A stretch of DNA of 64,000 bases from Ciborinia camelliae. Taxonomy: Eukaryota > Ascomycota > Leotiomycetes > Helotiales > Sclerotiniaceae. Below, one piece after another: positions 1 to 12,250 of this stretch. The stretch covers positions 1,988,209 to 2,052,208 of the forward strand of contig JANPYM010000007.1 of the NCBI GenBank assembly GCA_025890175.1, read 5' to 3'. Made by a program: the position numbers and the translations under genes. The first letter of the stretch is position 1. The number at the start of each line of letters is the position of its first letter. Below the pieces are notes generated by a model, which saw nothing but the letters and a program-made list of their open reading frames with translations, had not been told where the DNA came from and searched no databases.

Positions 1-786
1 TCCACCCACACCTTCAATTTCGACCCATTTCCCGGATGGGACAAGATAGGACCAGATGGCGAACTTCCACACCGGAGTCAGGGTAGGAATTTAAGGAGGG
101 GCCGACCCATGATGTTGAGTTCGGCATTCATAATTGCAAGCATCATGTAGAAGATGAGCGCAAAAGATGTATGTATATTTCAGGAGTTATGATATATACC
201 TATATATATATATAAAGGACCGAACAAGCGAGGAGAGGGAAGAAAAAAGACGGATGCGGGATTGAACATTGCAATTTAGCTCCATAGCATCTACGCAGAA
301 GCTGAAATGTAGTGAAAGAAGTTTTGTTCTTGATCTGATTGATTGATTAGAATGCACTGGCACGGAAAATGTATTTCTCCTTTAGTAGGATTGTTGAGAA
401 ACATTATGTTTGAAGGTTGTACTGTAGGATAAATATCCCAATTTGATATCGGCGATGAAAATCCAATGACTCAGAAACGCCGAAGAAATGCTAGATACCT
501 ACACAAACGTGATCTCTAGCATACAGCGTAGCTTTTGCAATATATTGAGAAAGAAAACAAGATAGACTGAATGATACCGCACCATGAAGAAAATATTGAT
601 GATCTACCGTTATTTACTGAATACCATTCAAGTCAAGAGGGGCGAGCAATGCATAGGAAGTAATGTATATTATCCGGTGTTAACAACAGAGGAAATGTAT
701 CATAGATCATAGATCATGTAGAGTCATGAGGTTGATCCATACATACGACAGAAAACGCAAAACGCCGTAAAAAGGCACGAACGAAA
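1..786. other. Left-edge intergenic DNA
   Basis: No convincing coding sequence. It holds an AT microsatellite around 197-214 and AT-rich DNA. The part nearest 786 is presumably the 3' UTR of the minus-strand EXO5 gene. Confidence 0.5.
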
Positions 787-2439
787 CTACACAGCACTCG
801 TCTTTCGCCCTTTTCTCAGACGAGCCTTCTCAGTTGCTTCATCGACTTTTTGTAGCCTCCATTCACAATCTTCCGCAAAATCACAACTCCTGCATTTGAA
901 TGCCTCTTCTACCATAACACCTTTCGCCTCTCTTTCTCCTCTCCACCAACGCAATTCATCGTCTAGGTATGAATTCAATTCTTGATTATCCATAGGAATA
1001 GTCTTGATTCCAACTATTGCTCCATCATTTCGTGATCGATATTCTGCTTTCAATACCCCTCCTAATGATCCGGCACCATCGGGGAAAGTGATTTGAAATT
1101 CGGATATCATGAATGACCAGAGAGAATTTAGGTTGTTATGAGCCAGGAGAATAGTCATGGAATCTTGGCTAGAATTAGGCGCCGAACCATCCTTCTCCTC
1201 AAGAGCGTCTTCGTACATCATCTCGTCATCATCGTTCATGCTACCTACTTGAGCAATGAATGCATCTGAAAAGATTTTCGCTGTATCCAAACTATAGCGA
1301 GCTGCCAAGGTAGCAAAATCGACTGAATTCATGGCAAGAGCGCTGAGTAAGTGATGATATAGCATGAGTTGTACCTGAGTGGGGCGAAACGCTGCATTAT
1401 TCGGTAGTGTGCGAACACCCCTGGTTTTAACATCGCAAATATATAGTTTGTTTGACCGAGCCCGTCGTCTGATCCGCGTCCCCTCTGCGATAGACGACCC
1501 GCCCATTGCTTTGAAGAAATCGGAGATAGTAGTTTGATCTGAAGGTGGCAATTTCTTCTCCCTTTCGGTCTTTTTCTGTAGCGATTGTTCCAATTCAGTA
1601 TCTGGACAGATGTAGCTCAACTCATCGATAATCCCGTTGACGACCAAGCCATCAATAGTACCCCATATTTCCAATTCCCTCGTTTGTCCCGTTTCTCGTA
1701 AAGTTCGTAGCCCTTGTATCACATTCCATATTCGTAGGCCCCAGGCATCTTCCTTCGTTTGAATGTCGACCTTAACAGTCCTGTGTACCTGATCTTCCAA
1801 AACTTTATGTACAGCACTGCCCTGCTTCATAGCCGGTGTTCGTTTCTTCTCCCCATGTTTCGTCAATGTATACCAATATTGTAGCTCGCACCATGCTGGC
1901 GAAACGAGGTCTGTCACTGAGAGTGCTTTCTTCGGTGCGGTACGAAACCGTTCGAGGGGCGATCGTTTGTCGGGAGGTGCAGGCCCTGCAGGCTTTGCGT
2001 CGACTTCAGTCGCTAATGTCGAGTCGACCGTAGTTGGCTCTGCCTCAGATATTCGATTGCTCACTAAACGCTGAAGCGTAAGTTAGAAATAAATAATGGG
2101 CGACAAGCACGTATACTCACAGTCCGGATAGTACTCGCGCTTCGCGACTGAAGCATTAATTTGCCCAGCAATCCTCTCCGCATCACGGATGGCCTGGAGC
2201 AAAGGCGAGAATTGCTCCTTCCCAACAACTCGAGGGGGGCGAAGAGTGCGTTCTGACTCATGATACTTGATATCATTCACAATGGGATTGTCTTCAATCT
2301 CAGTTGCTTCGCTGCGTGGATGGACCGGCGATAACAATTTCTCAACTATCTCAACTTCTTCTGGGGAGAAGTCTGAGCCATAATCACTATCCACGATATT
2401 TTGTAGCTGTTCTGGTTCTTCTGTGGCAGGACTAGCCAT
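787..2439 (-). CDS. EXO5: Exonuclease V (EXO5/DEM1 family), two exons
   Basis: This is a single-strand-specific DNA exonuclease of the Dem1/EXO5 family, an iron-sulfur PD-(D/E)XK nuclease acting in mitochondrial and nuclear DNA maintenance. Exons on the minus strand are 2439-2121 and 2063-787, with intron 2064-2120 (GTGAGT...TTTAG), giving 531 residues. The start is the ATG at 2439 (MASPATEE...). An in-frame ATG at 2586 would add 49 residues but lacks family-like sequence. Seen: the family block SVTDLVSPAWCELQYWYTL (C about 165), then KQGSAVHKVLE, a YICDVKT nuclease motif, and a C-terminal FKCRSCDFAEDC cluster. The cysteines at about 165, 497, 500 and 506 are the expected Fe-S ligands. Length and motif order fit an intact gene. 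Confidence 0.93.
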
Positions 2440-4745
2440 GCCGATAGAGTTTCCGGTAGCTCTTGCATGACGGACGCTTTGTTGCCACTGAAGGTAGACG
2501 CGACACGAAATCACGTGTCGACCGTGGTTTGCCCCCGATTCACAATCAATGTCTTGCCATTGGTTGAACATGATTTTGCTCAACAATATTAATTTTCTGT
2601 GAGTTTGGGAGGCCGAATAGTGTCATAGTCTTGGGAATCCATCGAGATAGTTTCAACCAGGCCCCTACCCATTAGGAATTTTACACCGATGCTACAACAC
2701 TTTTTGTTGGCATGCACGTGTTGCATGAAATCTCATTGCCAGCCTCCCGAGTCATGCTTTTAGTGAAGTTAAATAACCTCACAACACGGCATTCATTTAC
2801 ACACCGTTGATTAGGTAACCCAGTGCAAATAATATCTCACCAAAAGCAGAGTAGCCTGGTCAAAGACACTGCGTTTCTGATATCGTATTTAAGACGAGTG
2901 GCTTTCTATTTAACTGAAGTTGCACCTTGAATAGGCAGGACGAATTATATCTGCCCTTTTCCGAGTCGAATCGTATATTTATCTCTCCTTTGTTTCGTCT
3001 AAGAATGGCAGGACAGCAAACTTCTAAACTAACCTCTTGGATTTACCAGGAGAACTTCATATAATTGATAGCTTCTTACCTAATGTATCCGGATGCGCTT
3101 TCCCTAAAGCACACCAATCGACATTTCTACTCTTTTGTATATACTGGGTTGAATTTGAGAGAATATGGCCGATTCAGGGGCGGCGGCTACAAAGGTCGAG
3201 GAAGTGATGCGTGAGTCCCTTCCTCAATCCTCATAGTTTAAAGCCTCAAAGACTAACGATATCCATAGAGAAGGAGGGAGCATCAAGATTGCGATCGTAA
3301 CCCCGGAGGGAGGGGATGTATGGTATTAGGAGGGAGCATTTGTCTGGAAAAGAAAGGAAACCATCATTCGATGCTAATCTGGAAATATCTCGGATCTAGA
3401 TTTCCTCTATAGCTGATAGTGGTGAGATCATCACGGGATAAAAAGGGGGAGTGTCATTGAGGCGTATACTAGGGTTTATCGGCACGAACTCATATTGAAG
3501 TTATGTTTAATGAAGGAGGCGGGCGATATCAGCAAGCAGAATATTATCCGCTTCTTCTTCCATCATATTCGCCGACAAGCAAGGCTAGTATTAATCCCCG
3601 ATGAATTAATTATCGTGAGCCCTCCTACCAACCCCCTTTAAATCCCTCTTACTGTATCTCAACCGACCCCAAAAGAAAAGACGGCTTATAATGATGACAA
3701 GCTTCCTTCTGTTCAAATATGTACACAAATTCGAGATATATGGATATTCTTCTCGCTGAGATTCCGAATAGATTCTCTACCCTTTCTCATACTCCTAATA
3801 CGGTAATACCCCATGACCCCCACCAATATAAGCATTTTCGTCTGTACAAAGTGTAACCCCCCCACAAAGATTCCCCAAACCCCAAACCTCAAACGGGGTA
3901 GATCAGCGTCTCGCGCCGTATAAAATCTACCAAAAAACTAAAACATCCCTCAACTCCTCACCAATCCCTTCCGCCACGTCGTTTCGAATCATAACCAAGA
4001 AGTTGTACAGGGCGGCAGTGTAACCAAGTGGAACTCAAAAAGAACATCAGGGGCACAGCCTTACGGCTCAGCAAAGATTTCTCATAGGTTAAAGATGTAG
4101 GGAACGCCGTCTGATTGTCCCTTGTTCCTGAACCTTATCGAACCCATCTCAAGAATCCAATAACTTACCTGCTTACCTGCTTACCTGCACAACTTAGGAG
4201 ATGGGACGAAAATGTGGGAATCCTTTCATTTCATTTTCTGTCCCCCAAACTCTGACTTCTCCTATCGCGTGGTAACATTACGCCGATAGTGTAAAAATTA
4301 CCAGATTGATTCATTCACTTAAAATAAATATCATGTTGTTTGTCATTTTGTCATTAGTTGTGATATACTTACTACCTTGTAGGTATTTACAGTACCAATG
4401 GGATCTCCTTGGAAGATTAGATATGAAATGGTCCGTCATATCAGATTGGTATAATTTTCTTATGATTCCCCTCTCCTAAGTTTTGCTTCCTTTCCTTTCC
4501 TTTCTTTCTTCTGTACGGGGGCAAGTCATCGCTTTTTTGGTTCGTTCACTTTTGATTCATCTCATTTCACTTCTACTTTGATCGGGTTGGATACCTGATT
4601 GTACTTTCCTTCAATTCAACTGCACACTCCTTTGAACCGACAAGAAACTCTTTTGGCTTCGACAGCCTGTTATCCATTACGATAAATTCGATTTTACTAC
4701 TTCCAGAAATCAATCTCAACACTTACCTCGTCAAAGGTCTTCACG
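2440..4745. other. Intergenic, EXO5 to WSC gene
   Basis: This 2.3 kb stretch has no long reading frame. At 3164-3298 a very short spliced frame of about 25 codons can be drawn (see findings). Pyrimidine-rich tracts (about 4487-4515) precede the secreted-protein gene and are probably its promoter or 5' UTR. It also serves as promoter for the divergent EXO5 gene. Confidence 0.5.
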
Positions 4746-6400
4746 ATGCTCTTTAAATTGACCAAACCCCTCGTTGTTGCCTTCCTAGGATCGCTCATTT
4801 CACCCGCAAGCACTACATTCGTCATCCAATGTTACAGCCGTCTCGTTGATGAGCGTGTTGATCCAGTAGTTAGCCCTGGAATTGTTCCAGCAACTCACGT
4901 TCATGCTATCGCTGGGGGCAGTGGATTCAGCGCCAATATGACATATGCCGATGCTCGTGCTTCCAATTGTGGTACTTGTAACGTGAAGGAAGATTTATCG
5001 AACTACTGGACCCCAAAGCTTTATTATAAAGCCCAGAATGGTAGTTTCATTTCTGTTCCTATTAATGGTGATGATGGGTATGGAAATCTTGGTGGGATGG
5101 CTATTTATTACCTGTGAGTTTTCAGCCAACCAAACTTTTGGGAAGTAATTAAATCGTATGTTTACTAACATTCACCTAGTCAACGCCCAGGTCCAGATAA
5201 TGATCCACTCGTTCCATTCCCTGAGGGCTTCCGTATGCTTGCAGGAGATACAAACCGCCGAAGCTATAACGACTCCTCCTTTGCAGACCGTGCTGTTAGT
5301 TTCAGATGTACCGGGACTGATCTTCAAACAAATGGTTTCCCAGACATCAATTGTCCAGATGGTCTCCGACTTCAAGTTACAATGCCTTCTTGCTGGGATG
5401 GAGCAGATGTAACTACAACTGACTTCAAATCGCATGTGTCGTATCCAAAAGATGGCAACTACGATGGTGGGCGTTGTCCAGCTTCGCATCCTCATCATTT
5501 GATGACTTTGTTCTTTGAAGTTACATATCGCACTGATCTCTTCGCCAATGAATGGTATGGCAATTCTCAGCCTTTCGTTCTTGCCAATGGTGATACCACC
5601 GGTTACGGATTTCACGGTGATTTTGTATGTATTCGATTGATTAAACTCCCATGATATCTCATAAAGCTAACACAATGAAGGTCAATGGATGGGACATCCC
5701 GACACTCAAAAAGGGAATCGATAACTGCCTCGATGGCCAACCAGACTGTCCCAGCCAGACATTTACCTTTTACGATCAAACCGACACTCAACAATGCAAA
5801 CTTGCTCCATTGATCAACGAGCCCGTAAGCGGTCTTCTTTCTACCCTTCCCGGTTGCAATGCACCTTCTTCAGGACCAGCAGAATATATACCACCCGCTT
5901 GTCCCCAAGATATGGCTTTAGCGAAATCGCTCCCCACTTCTTCCCGATTGAACAATGCAGCCTCCATTGCCACCACTCTCCCAATCGGAATTGTCGATTT
6001 GAGCACCTCAAAAGGTTGGACCTACCTCGGATGTGGAACCGATGTCGCTGGAAAACGAACTTTGAATGCCGATTGGGAAGGTCAAAATTCCATGACCATC
6101 GAGACTTGTGTGGACTTCTGTACATCCAAAGGCCATACATATGCGGGAATGGAATTTGGAAGTCAATGTTATTGCGATAATACTTTACCTGCAGACCGGG
6201 CACCCGTGGCTGGTATGCTAGGCAACTGTATTATGCCATGCGCTGGAAACAGTACCGAGAAATGCGGCGGCAATGATGCGATCACTCTTTATCAAAAGTG
6301 TAGTGCAAAAGGATGTGCTCCCTCGAGTAAATCATCAACTGTTTCTACTCGATCTCAGAGTAAGAAGAGAAGTAGATTTATGAGAGGTCTGAATATCTAG
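4746..6400 (+). CDS. Secreted DUF1996 and WSC-domain protein, three exons
   Basis: Exons 4746-5113, 5180-5624 and 5681-6400, with introns starting GTGAGT and GTATGT, give 510 residues. Residues 1 to about 23 form a hydrophobic signal peptide. Residues about 24-290 are a DUF1996 domain, with the typical HVHAIAGGSGF, CWDG and CPASHPHHLM blocks and a GYGFHGDFVNGWD segment. Residues about 383-475 are a WSC domain with regularly spaced cysteines (YLGC, CVDFC, CYCDN, CGGN). The tail is short and basic and carries no second membrane segment or GPI signal, so secretion to the wall or medium is likely rather than a membrane stress sensor. WSC domains are proposed carbohydrate binders, and the role of DUF1996 is unknown. 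It may act on, or bind to, wall glucans; that is inference. Confidence 0.9.
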
Positions 6401-7911
6401 ATGGATTTATGAAAGCATAAAGATGTTTGACATCGAATATGCTTGAAATTTATATGGATATGGCTATGGCGTGTGGAGGAAAAAGCAACCGAATTACACT
6501 TCCCGTAAATAGATTATACCTTTCCAAGGCCCGCGCTTGCGATGACTTTTGAAACGATAGATACATACAATTATGAGAATTATCATATATATACATCCAC
6601 CAGTCGGATAGTACTCACTCCATACCGGCACTTATTCTATGATTATAAATGGACTATCCTCTCGCAAGCATCGTCGAATGGAATGCAAACATCGAGAATT
6701 CATAAACATAACTCTTGGCAGTCGATTCTTACAAGGGGAAAATATCGAATTAAGATTTTTGGGGCCAATCAATAATGGCAGACTTATGGATGAACGATAA
6801 GAAATATAATCGTGGATCTGGTAAGGCGTTGTTTATGGTGGGGATATCAAATAAAACGTGATGTCAGGGACAGAGGACAGGGCTTTCTCGCTAATATGTG
6901 GCGCTGTAGGTGAGATGAAGAGTGAGTTTTTAGATTGAGTTTATCTCCTGATCCATCTGTCTTTTGTTTTCAAAACATGTTATTACGATAACAGCGGAAT
7001 CGAGCATACGGAGCGGAGTACTTGAAGCATAGATCTCCGTCATTCTCGCTTGTCCAAAACCAAGACCGATAGGTAATTGTCACATCCATAGAGTATCCAA
7101 TCACATATCCAATATTAGGTATGCAAATAAAACTGACCCGAGTATTAGGTTTTTCGATAACTGTTGGGCATTCTTGCTTCATCTTCATTCCACAATTGCA
7201 AGTCGAGTCATACCCAACGTGTTTTACAGAAATGTATGTTGTGTTGTTGCCCGTTGCAAGGAGAATGATCATCGTTGGAGATACACATCTTCCGGTCCAA
7301 TAATGTGGTTCTTCGGTCCTCGGGTTGTCTGCTTCTTCCGACTCCATGGATTTCTATCCATAGATTTCCAGACCTCGAGGACAAATTGAAGAACACGAGA
7401 TTCATATGAAGGGATGTCATTGACACGGCATAAAATATGGCGTGAGAGCAATTTCATCAAGGTGGAATTTATTGCTCAGCGGCCTCAAGTACACCGTCAG
7501 ATATCTCGTTTATCGGATTTATTGGGGATCAGGAGCCCGATCTTACCATGTTCATTAATGATCCGGGATAGTTATATGAAGCACCGCTGCGTAAGATTTA
7601 ATTGTCCATTTGACCATCAGAGGTCACGAACTTCGTTATGGATATATTAATCAATTCTTTTGGATTCAATCCGAACATTTTTGTTATTGTTTGACTACAA
7701 GGTTCTGACTACAGTACAGGAATGATATAAACGACCCTGGGATTCATAGTTCTCCGAAGTGGTGTAACTATGGAAGACCAAATCAAAGATTACGGACTTC
7801 CCCACGGACATAGTATAAATGACCTGCTGTGATGGGCCCGAAAATCTCCGAGACGAAGATCAAATAAAATATACATTATCCAGATCATATACCGTTTGAA
7901 AGGCAGCCAAG
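6401..7911. other. Intergenic, WSC gene to Ayg1-like gene
   Basis: About 1.5 kb. Overlapping minus-strand frames at 6970-7460 include one of 125 codons, but there is no recognisable domain, no coherent splice chain and no signal peptide. I treat this as non-coding. The final few hundred bases are the promoter of the hydrolase gene. Confidence 0.45.
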
Positions 7912-9413
7912 ATGTCATCTCAAGCTACGAAACTTGGCGGCGAAAGAACGTGGACGTTGGGTGATAAATTCGAGGCGAGATTTCCTCATCATGAAGGGAT
8001 CAAGGCATTGTGGGAGACGAAGTGGAAATTTCCTGTAGGTACTATCTGAGGCTTCCGTGATGGCGACGATGATACTCATGTTTGATAGTGCACGAAAAGT
8101 ATATATCCTTTCCATGATGGGAAATTCGAAGACTTTGCGCCTATATTTGAGCATCTAATTGCCGTGAGTCTTTCCATCTTGCTCTCCTCCAGTAATTAAT
8201 GGAATTTAGAACACCATAAATGATGGATATGGTGATGCGTACACTGAAGCCTTCTTTCCAGTTGCCGAGAAGCTCACCACCCAAGGCGACGAAGCCATGG
8301 CTTCTGGCAACCACGCCTTAGCGTCCGAGCTTTATCTTCGAGCAGCTTGTGTATATCGCATTGCACGGTTTCCATACATCGGTAAATTCCCAATCATCAG
8401 TTCCCAAATTAAATGGAAAGCATGGGAGGCACAAAAAGAAGTCTATATGAAGGCTGCTAAGAATTGGGATTGTCCATTCGAGGAAGTGATTATTGAGCAT
8501 ACCTGTGCAGAGGGACAGGACCAGCTCGAAATTCCACTATATGTGAGATATCCCGCCAATGCTAAATACCAGAAGGTTCCCGTGGTGCTTCTTTTAACTG
8601 GGCTCGATGGATATCGACCTGATAATACAGTTCGAAGCGATGAATTCATCAATCGTGGGTGGGCATGTGTGATTGCAGAGATTCCAGGAACGGCGGATTG
8701 CCCTTCTGATCCAAGTGATCCTTCAGCTCCTGATAGACTCTGGACAAGCATTCTTGACTGGATGAAGTTAGGAGAAAGGTTTGATATGAGCCACGTGATA
8801 GTCTGGGGGTTAAGTGCTGGTGGGTATTATGCTGTCAGAATAGCTCATACTCATGAAGATCGATTGAGGGGAGTTGTCGCACAAGGAGCTGGAGTTCATT
8901 GCTTCTTCGGCAAAGATTGGCTCGAGAAGGCCGAAGGACATGAGTATCCTTTCCAGTAAGGGTTTTGTTCATAGGAATCTTTGGAATCCAATGCTGACAT
9001 ATCTTAGGCTCGGCCCGGCAATGGCATTGAAGCACGGCTATACGTCCGTCGAAGAATTCCGAGAAGATTCACAAAAGAAGTTCTCCCTGTTGGAGACTGG
9101 AATAATTGATAACCCTTCGACAAAGCTCTTGCTCGTTAATGTACGAGTCCCCTTGCCAATTGCGCATCTACATCATGGCTAACAGCTCATCTAACAGGGA
9201 ACTATGGACGGACTGATGCCAATTGAGGATTCACAATTACTCTTTGAGCACGGGACCCCAAAAGAAGCTCGGTAAGTGATAACCTCATTCGCATCTCCGG
9301 AACTACCTAGGTACTATGCTGACAACTTCAGTTTCTTTCCTGGCGCGTTACACATGGGTTATCCAATGGCCAATTCCTCCGTATATCCGTGGATGGAGAG
9401 CGTGATGGCGTAG
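7912..9413 (+). CDS. Ayg1-like polyketide-shortening hydrolase, six exons
   Basis: This is an alpha/beta hydrolase of the Aspergillus Ayg1 (yellowish-green 1) family, which shortens heptaketide naphthopyrone YWA1 to tetrahydroxynaphthalene on the DHN-melanin route. Exons 7912-8034, 8089-8163, 8210-8955, 9008-9140, 9198-9271 and 9332-9413 give 410 residues, close to the 406 of Ayg1. All introns are 45-60 bp GT-AG. Seen: an N-terminal WTLGDKF...FPHH block, SIYPFHDG, the run [20 protein letters not shown], the nucleophile elbow GLSAGGYYA (Ser about 268), [11 protein letters not shown] (acid) and ALHMGYP (histidine). The catalytic triad is therefore complete. Botrytis species carry such a gene (ygh1). 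No polyketide synthase or naphthol reductase lies nearby, so it sits outside any melanin cluster here. Functional assignment rests on family knowledge. Confidence 0.93.
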
Positions 9414-9899
9414 AACGAAGAGTATACCGCTGTAGAGGGCTGTGAAATAACCGTCATATGAACTTTCACTGCTATACCATATCACGTTAGTATGGCTTGT
9501 TACCCGTACTTACTGTCAATATCATTTGAAGTGGGGAAAAGGGGGAGCTTCCTCTTTACACAGGAAAATCCGAAAGTTCTTGGATATGATTGATAGACCA
9601 TAAAACCCTTCGAATTTTGTCAATTATATGATGTCTTTTCATATCTTTTGAAATGGCCGTTGCATCAAATTTACAGCCTCGAGTTGTGAACGTGAAGTAG
9701 GTTACCCATCGCAATGTTAGAGCCCGCGGTGAGATCTATTGGCCTATCCATCATTGTAAGAATAAATAATTCTTCTTCTCGGGGAGGGGTAACTTTATAT
9801 ATATTCAATATAGCAAGCCGTGTAGAATATATAGGTACCTACCGTACCATTCAATTACATATCTTAATTCATCATTACAATCTTTCCAAGGGGCTACGT
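9414..9899. other. Intergenic, downstream of Ayg1-like gene
   Basis: No coding signal. This is the 3' flank of the hydrolase gene, AT-rich and ending at the LTR-like element. Confidence 0.5.
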
Positions 9900-10160
9900 T
9901 GTTAGGAAGATACGACCACATGACCTATATAGCCTCAAGATCGTACATTATAATCAATCAACCTCTCTACACCCTACATCAAGAATCACCCCCTCAACGT
10001 TAGAATCTTGTTATTCTTCTTTCAGAATTATCTAATATAGGCCCTATACTATAGGGGCCTTATTTGTAATATTAGGGGAGAGCTAAGGTTGTAAGAGGTT
10101 AGGCCACTTGTCTTACTTACAGATTGGTGCCTTAATTATAGGGCTGTTATCAAGCTAACA
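9900..10160. repeat. Solo-LTR-like dispersed repeat copy 1
   Basis: This 261 bp segment begins TGTTAGGAAG and ends GCTAACA, so it has TG...CA ends with a short inverted terminal match as in LTRs. About 140 bp of it (9900-10040) reappears in reverse complement at about 60930-61072, including the shared stretch CTATATAGGTCATGTGGTCG. The interior contains a palindrome, GGCCCTATACTATAGGGGCC (about 10039-10058). No internal retrotransposon coding DNA adjoins it, and no clear target-site duplication is visible. A solo LTR or another non-autonomous element is the best reading. Confidence 0.6.
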
Positions 10161-10348
10161 ACACGTCCCGAATCGGAACGCGTCGCAAATTAAATTATTT
10201 CGTACTTCAATCCCGATATCGCCCTCGTCCTCCTATCTTTCAAAATTAGGCGAGTGGGCAGACTTCTTCTTGATCACATTGAGATCATTTAAAGTCCCAA
10301 CGAAGAACAGACATTAAAATCTCACATCCCGCCGACTTTTTGTCATCA

Positions 10349-12250
10349 ATGGAGAGGACGGTGACGAACATGGCTAGTAACGTTGACATCCACTCTTCAA
10401 CATATAAAAGAGTTTCAAGATGTATTGCCAGCATTATGCGTTTTCATCGATCCAATGCCTCTAAAGAAGGTTTGTGTCCGCAAGTCATCATCTCATGTTA
10501 TCGCCTTCGGCACCGGTGGTCTCCTAAAGCACAATCATATGCCCAACTACAGAAAGAAGAATTTGTGAGAAGAGTTCTGGATCAGATGATTGAGGTGAGC
10601 ATGATTTGACCTTGTGTTTGTTTAAGTAAGCCATGTCTAAGAATATAGGTCCATATGCTGGTGAAAGTATCTCAATCGGATACACCTTCCGCAAGAAATT
10701 TGCCCGCAACGGTCGAGCAAAGCTATATTCTAGGCCCTAATTGTGAGACGGAAAGTTGTAATCCGGGCGAGTCTTGCGATGATCTACTCAGCTCAGAAAT
10801 CTTCCGGCCTAATCAAGTTGTATTTGACTCAAGCCTTGCGGACAACATAGCTCGGGAATATGTCTCTATGAGTGAGCTTGAACCAAATGCGTCACGTTTT
10901 TTCTCCCCCACCAATACAAACATTCTTGGTTCTTCCACCGAAGTTCAAAGTAACAAACGGCGTCGTCTATCCGGTACCAATGGCAGTTCGAGTATTTTGG
11001 AGTCCTCAAATATGGGGAAAGAAAACCAAGTCAGCTCGCAGTCACCCACTATCGTTTCATCAGCACCTAGCCATCATCAAGGGCAATCAATGTCACGAAA
11101 TTCAGAGCTTGCAAATGAGACTCAGGCAAACGCTGCAAAACTTGCGCAAGAGGTAGGTACTCCTGGAACTATTGATTCATCACTCTAACTTCCTCAGGTT
11201 GCCAATCTTCCTTGGCTAACCCAAGGTATCCAAGAATTGAGTGAAAGATACCCTGATGATCAATATGAACTTGTTTACGAAAATGAGCTCCTGCAGATCA
11301 GATGTCATGACTGCAAAGGACGGCTCTACAAGATTCACTATCAAAACTGTGATGTTTCAAACATGGAATGGCATGCGAAATCAACTGTACACGCCGATAG
11401 GGTAGAAAGACGAATTGCTGAAGCGGGAGGCGAAGCAACGCTCACTGACGGGGTGAAGAAGAGGCGCGCAGCTCTCGAAGCCGCCAAAAAGACAGCTCCG
11501 CATAGGTTCCGAAGATCGCAAGCCAGACCAGTGACCTCGATACAGCCAGCGGTCCCAACAAATCCAGCACCCCAACACCCAGGTGCTACATGGAATGCAT
11601 CGCTACTCCGAGAAATGTCGCAGCAACTTCGATCAAATGGCCAATATCAACAATCTCCCACGCCAGGCCAAAATCCACACAACGCCCCACAAGAATTCGA
11701 ACTAGATAGCCCCAGCGGTACGCCACCTAGCCCCCGATACACCGTCGAGGAGACGACCCAAAACGGACTACCTCTCCCTCGAATGCAACAACTAGAGTCG
11801 CGCGTGCAGAGTTTAGAACAAGAAAACAACGCGCAAGAACGCACGATCTCGGTGCTGCAAAACAAACTCCGCACGCAGCAACAAGTCAACAACACGCATC
11901 AATCGGTGATCAAAGATCTCATCCTCCGCGTGCAAGCGCTCGAGAAGAAAGACGAGCAGCGCGAACCGGAACTCTCGCATCTCAAATCTCAGATCCCGGT
12001 GCTGCAGGCGAGGGCGGATCGCAGGGATCGAGATGATGATAAGGTGGCCAAGAGGGTGTTTAATTTGGAAAATGGCATGGAGGTCGTCAATGGACAGATC
12101 TCGCATTTGACCTCCCCCTTTGCTTTTGCGGAGCAGGAGGAGAGTGGGAATGGTGATGGAGATGAGGTGGATCTTAATGCCGAGTCTCATACGAATGCTG
12201 ACATGACCAAACGATCCCGTGGACGGCCCCGGAAATCGTTTCATCAGTGA
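10349..12250 (+). CDS. Unrecognised protein with Cys/His cluster, coiled coil and AT-hook
   Basis: I do not recognise a named family. Model: exons 10349-10594, 10649-11152 and 11198-12250 (introns GTGAGC...ATATAG and GTAGGT...CCTCAG), 600 residues. The last two exons are well supported. The first is weaker because a second frame there (TTG at 10383) also looks protein-like. Seen: a Ser-rich low-complexity middle; a conserved-looking block after LPWLTQGI with C-x2-C (RCHDCKGR) followed by WHAKSTVH, a possible C2H2-like zinc site; a Pro/Gln-rich segment; heptads from LESRVQSLEQE to VQALEKK that predict a coiled coil; and a C-terminal RSRGRPRK that matches the AT-hook core. A nuclear DNA-binding, self-associating protein is the inference. 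The C-terminal region is unusually rich in C-ending codons. Confidence 0.7.

Noticed and set aside
6970..7460. Minus-strand frames of up to 125 codons
   Set aside because: Three overlapping frames each hold fragments, with no domain, no splice chain that unites them and no signal peptide.
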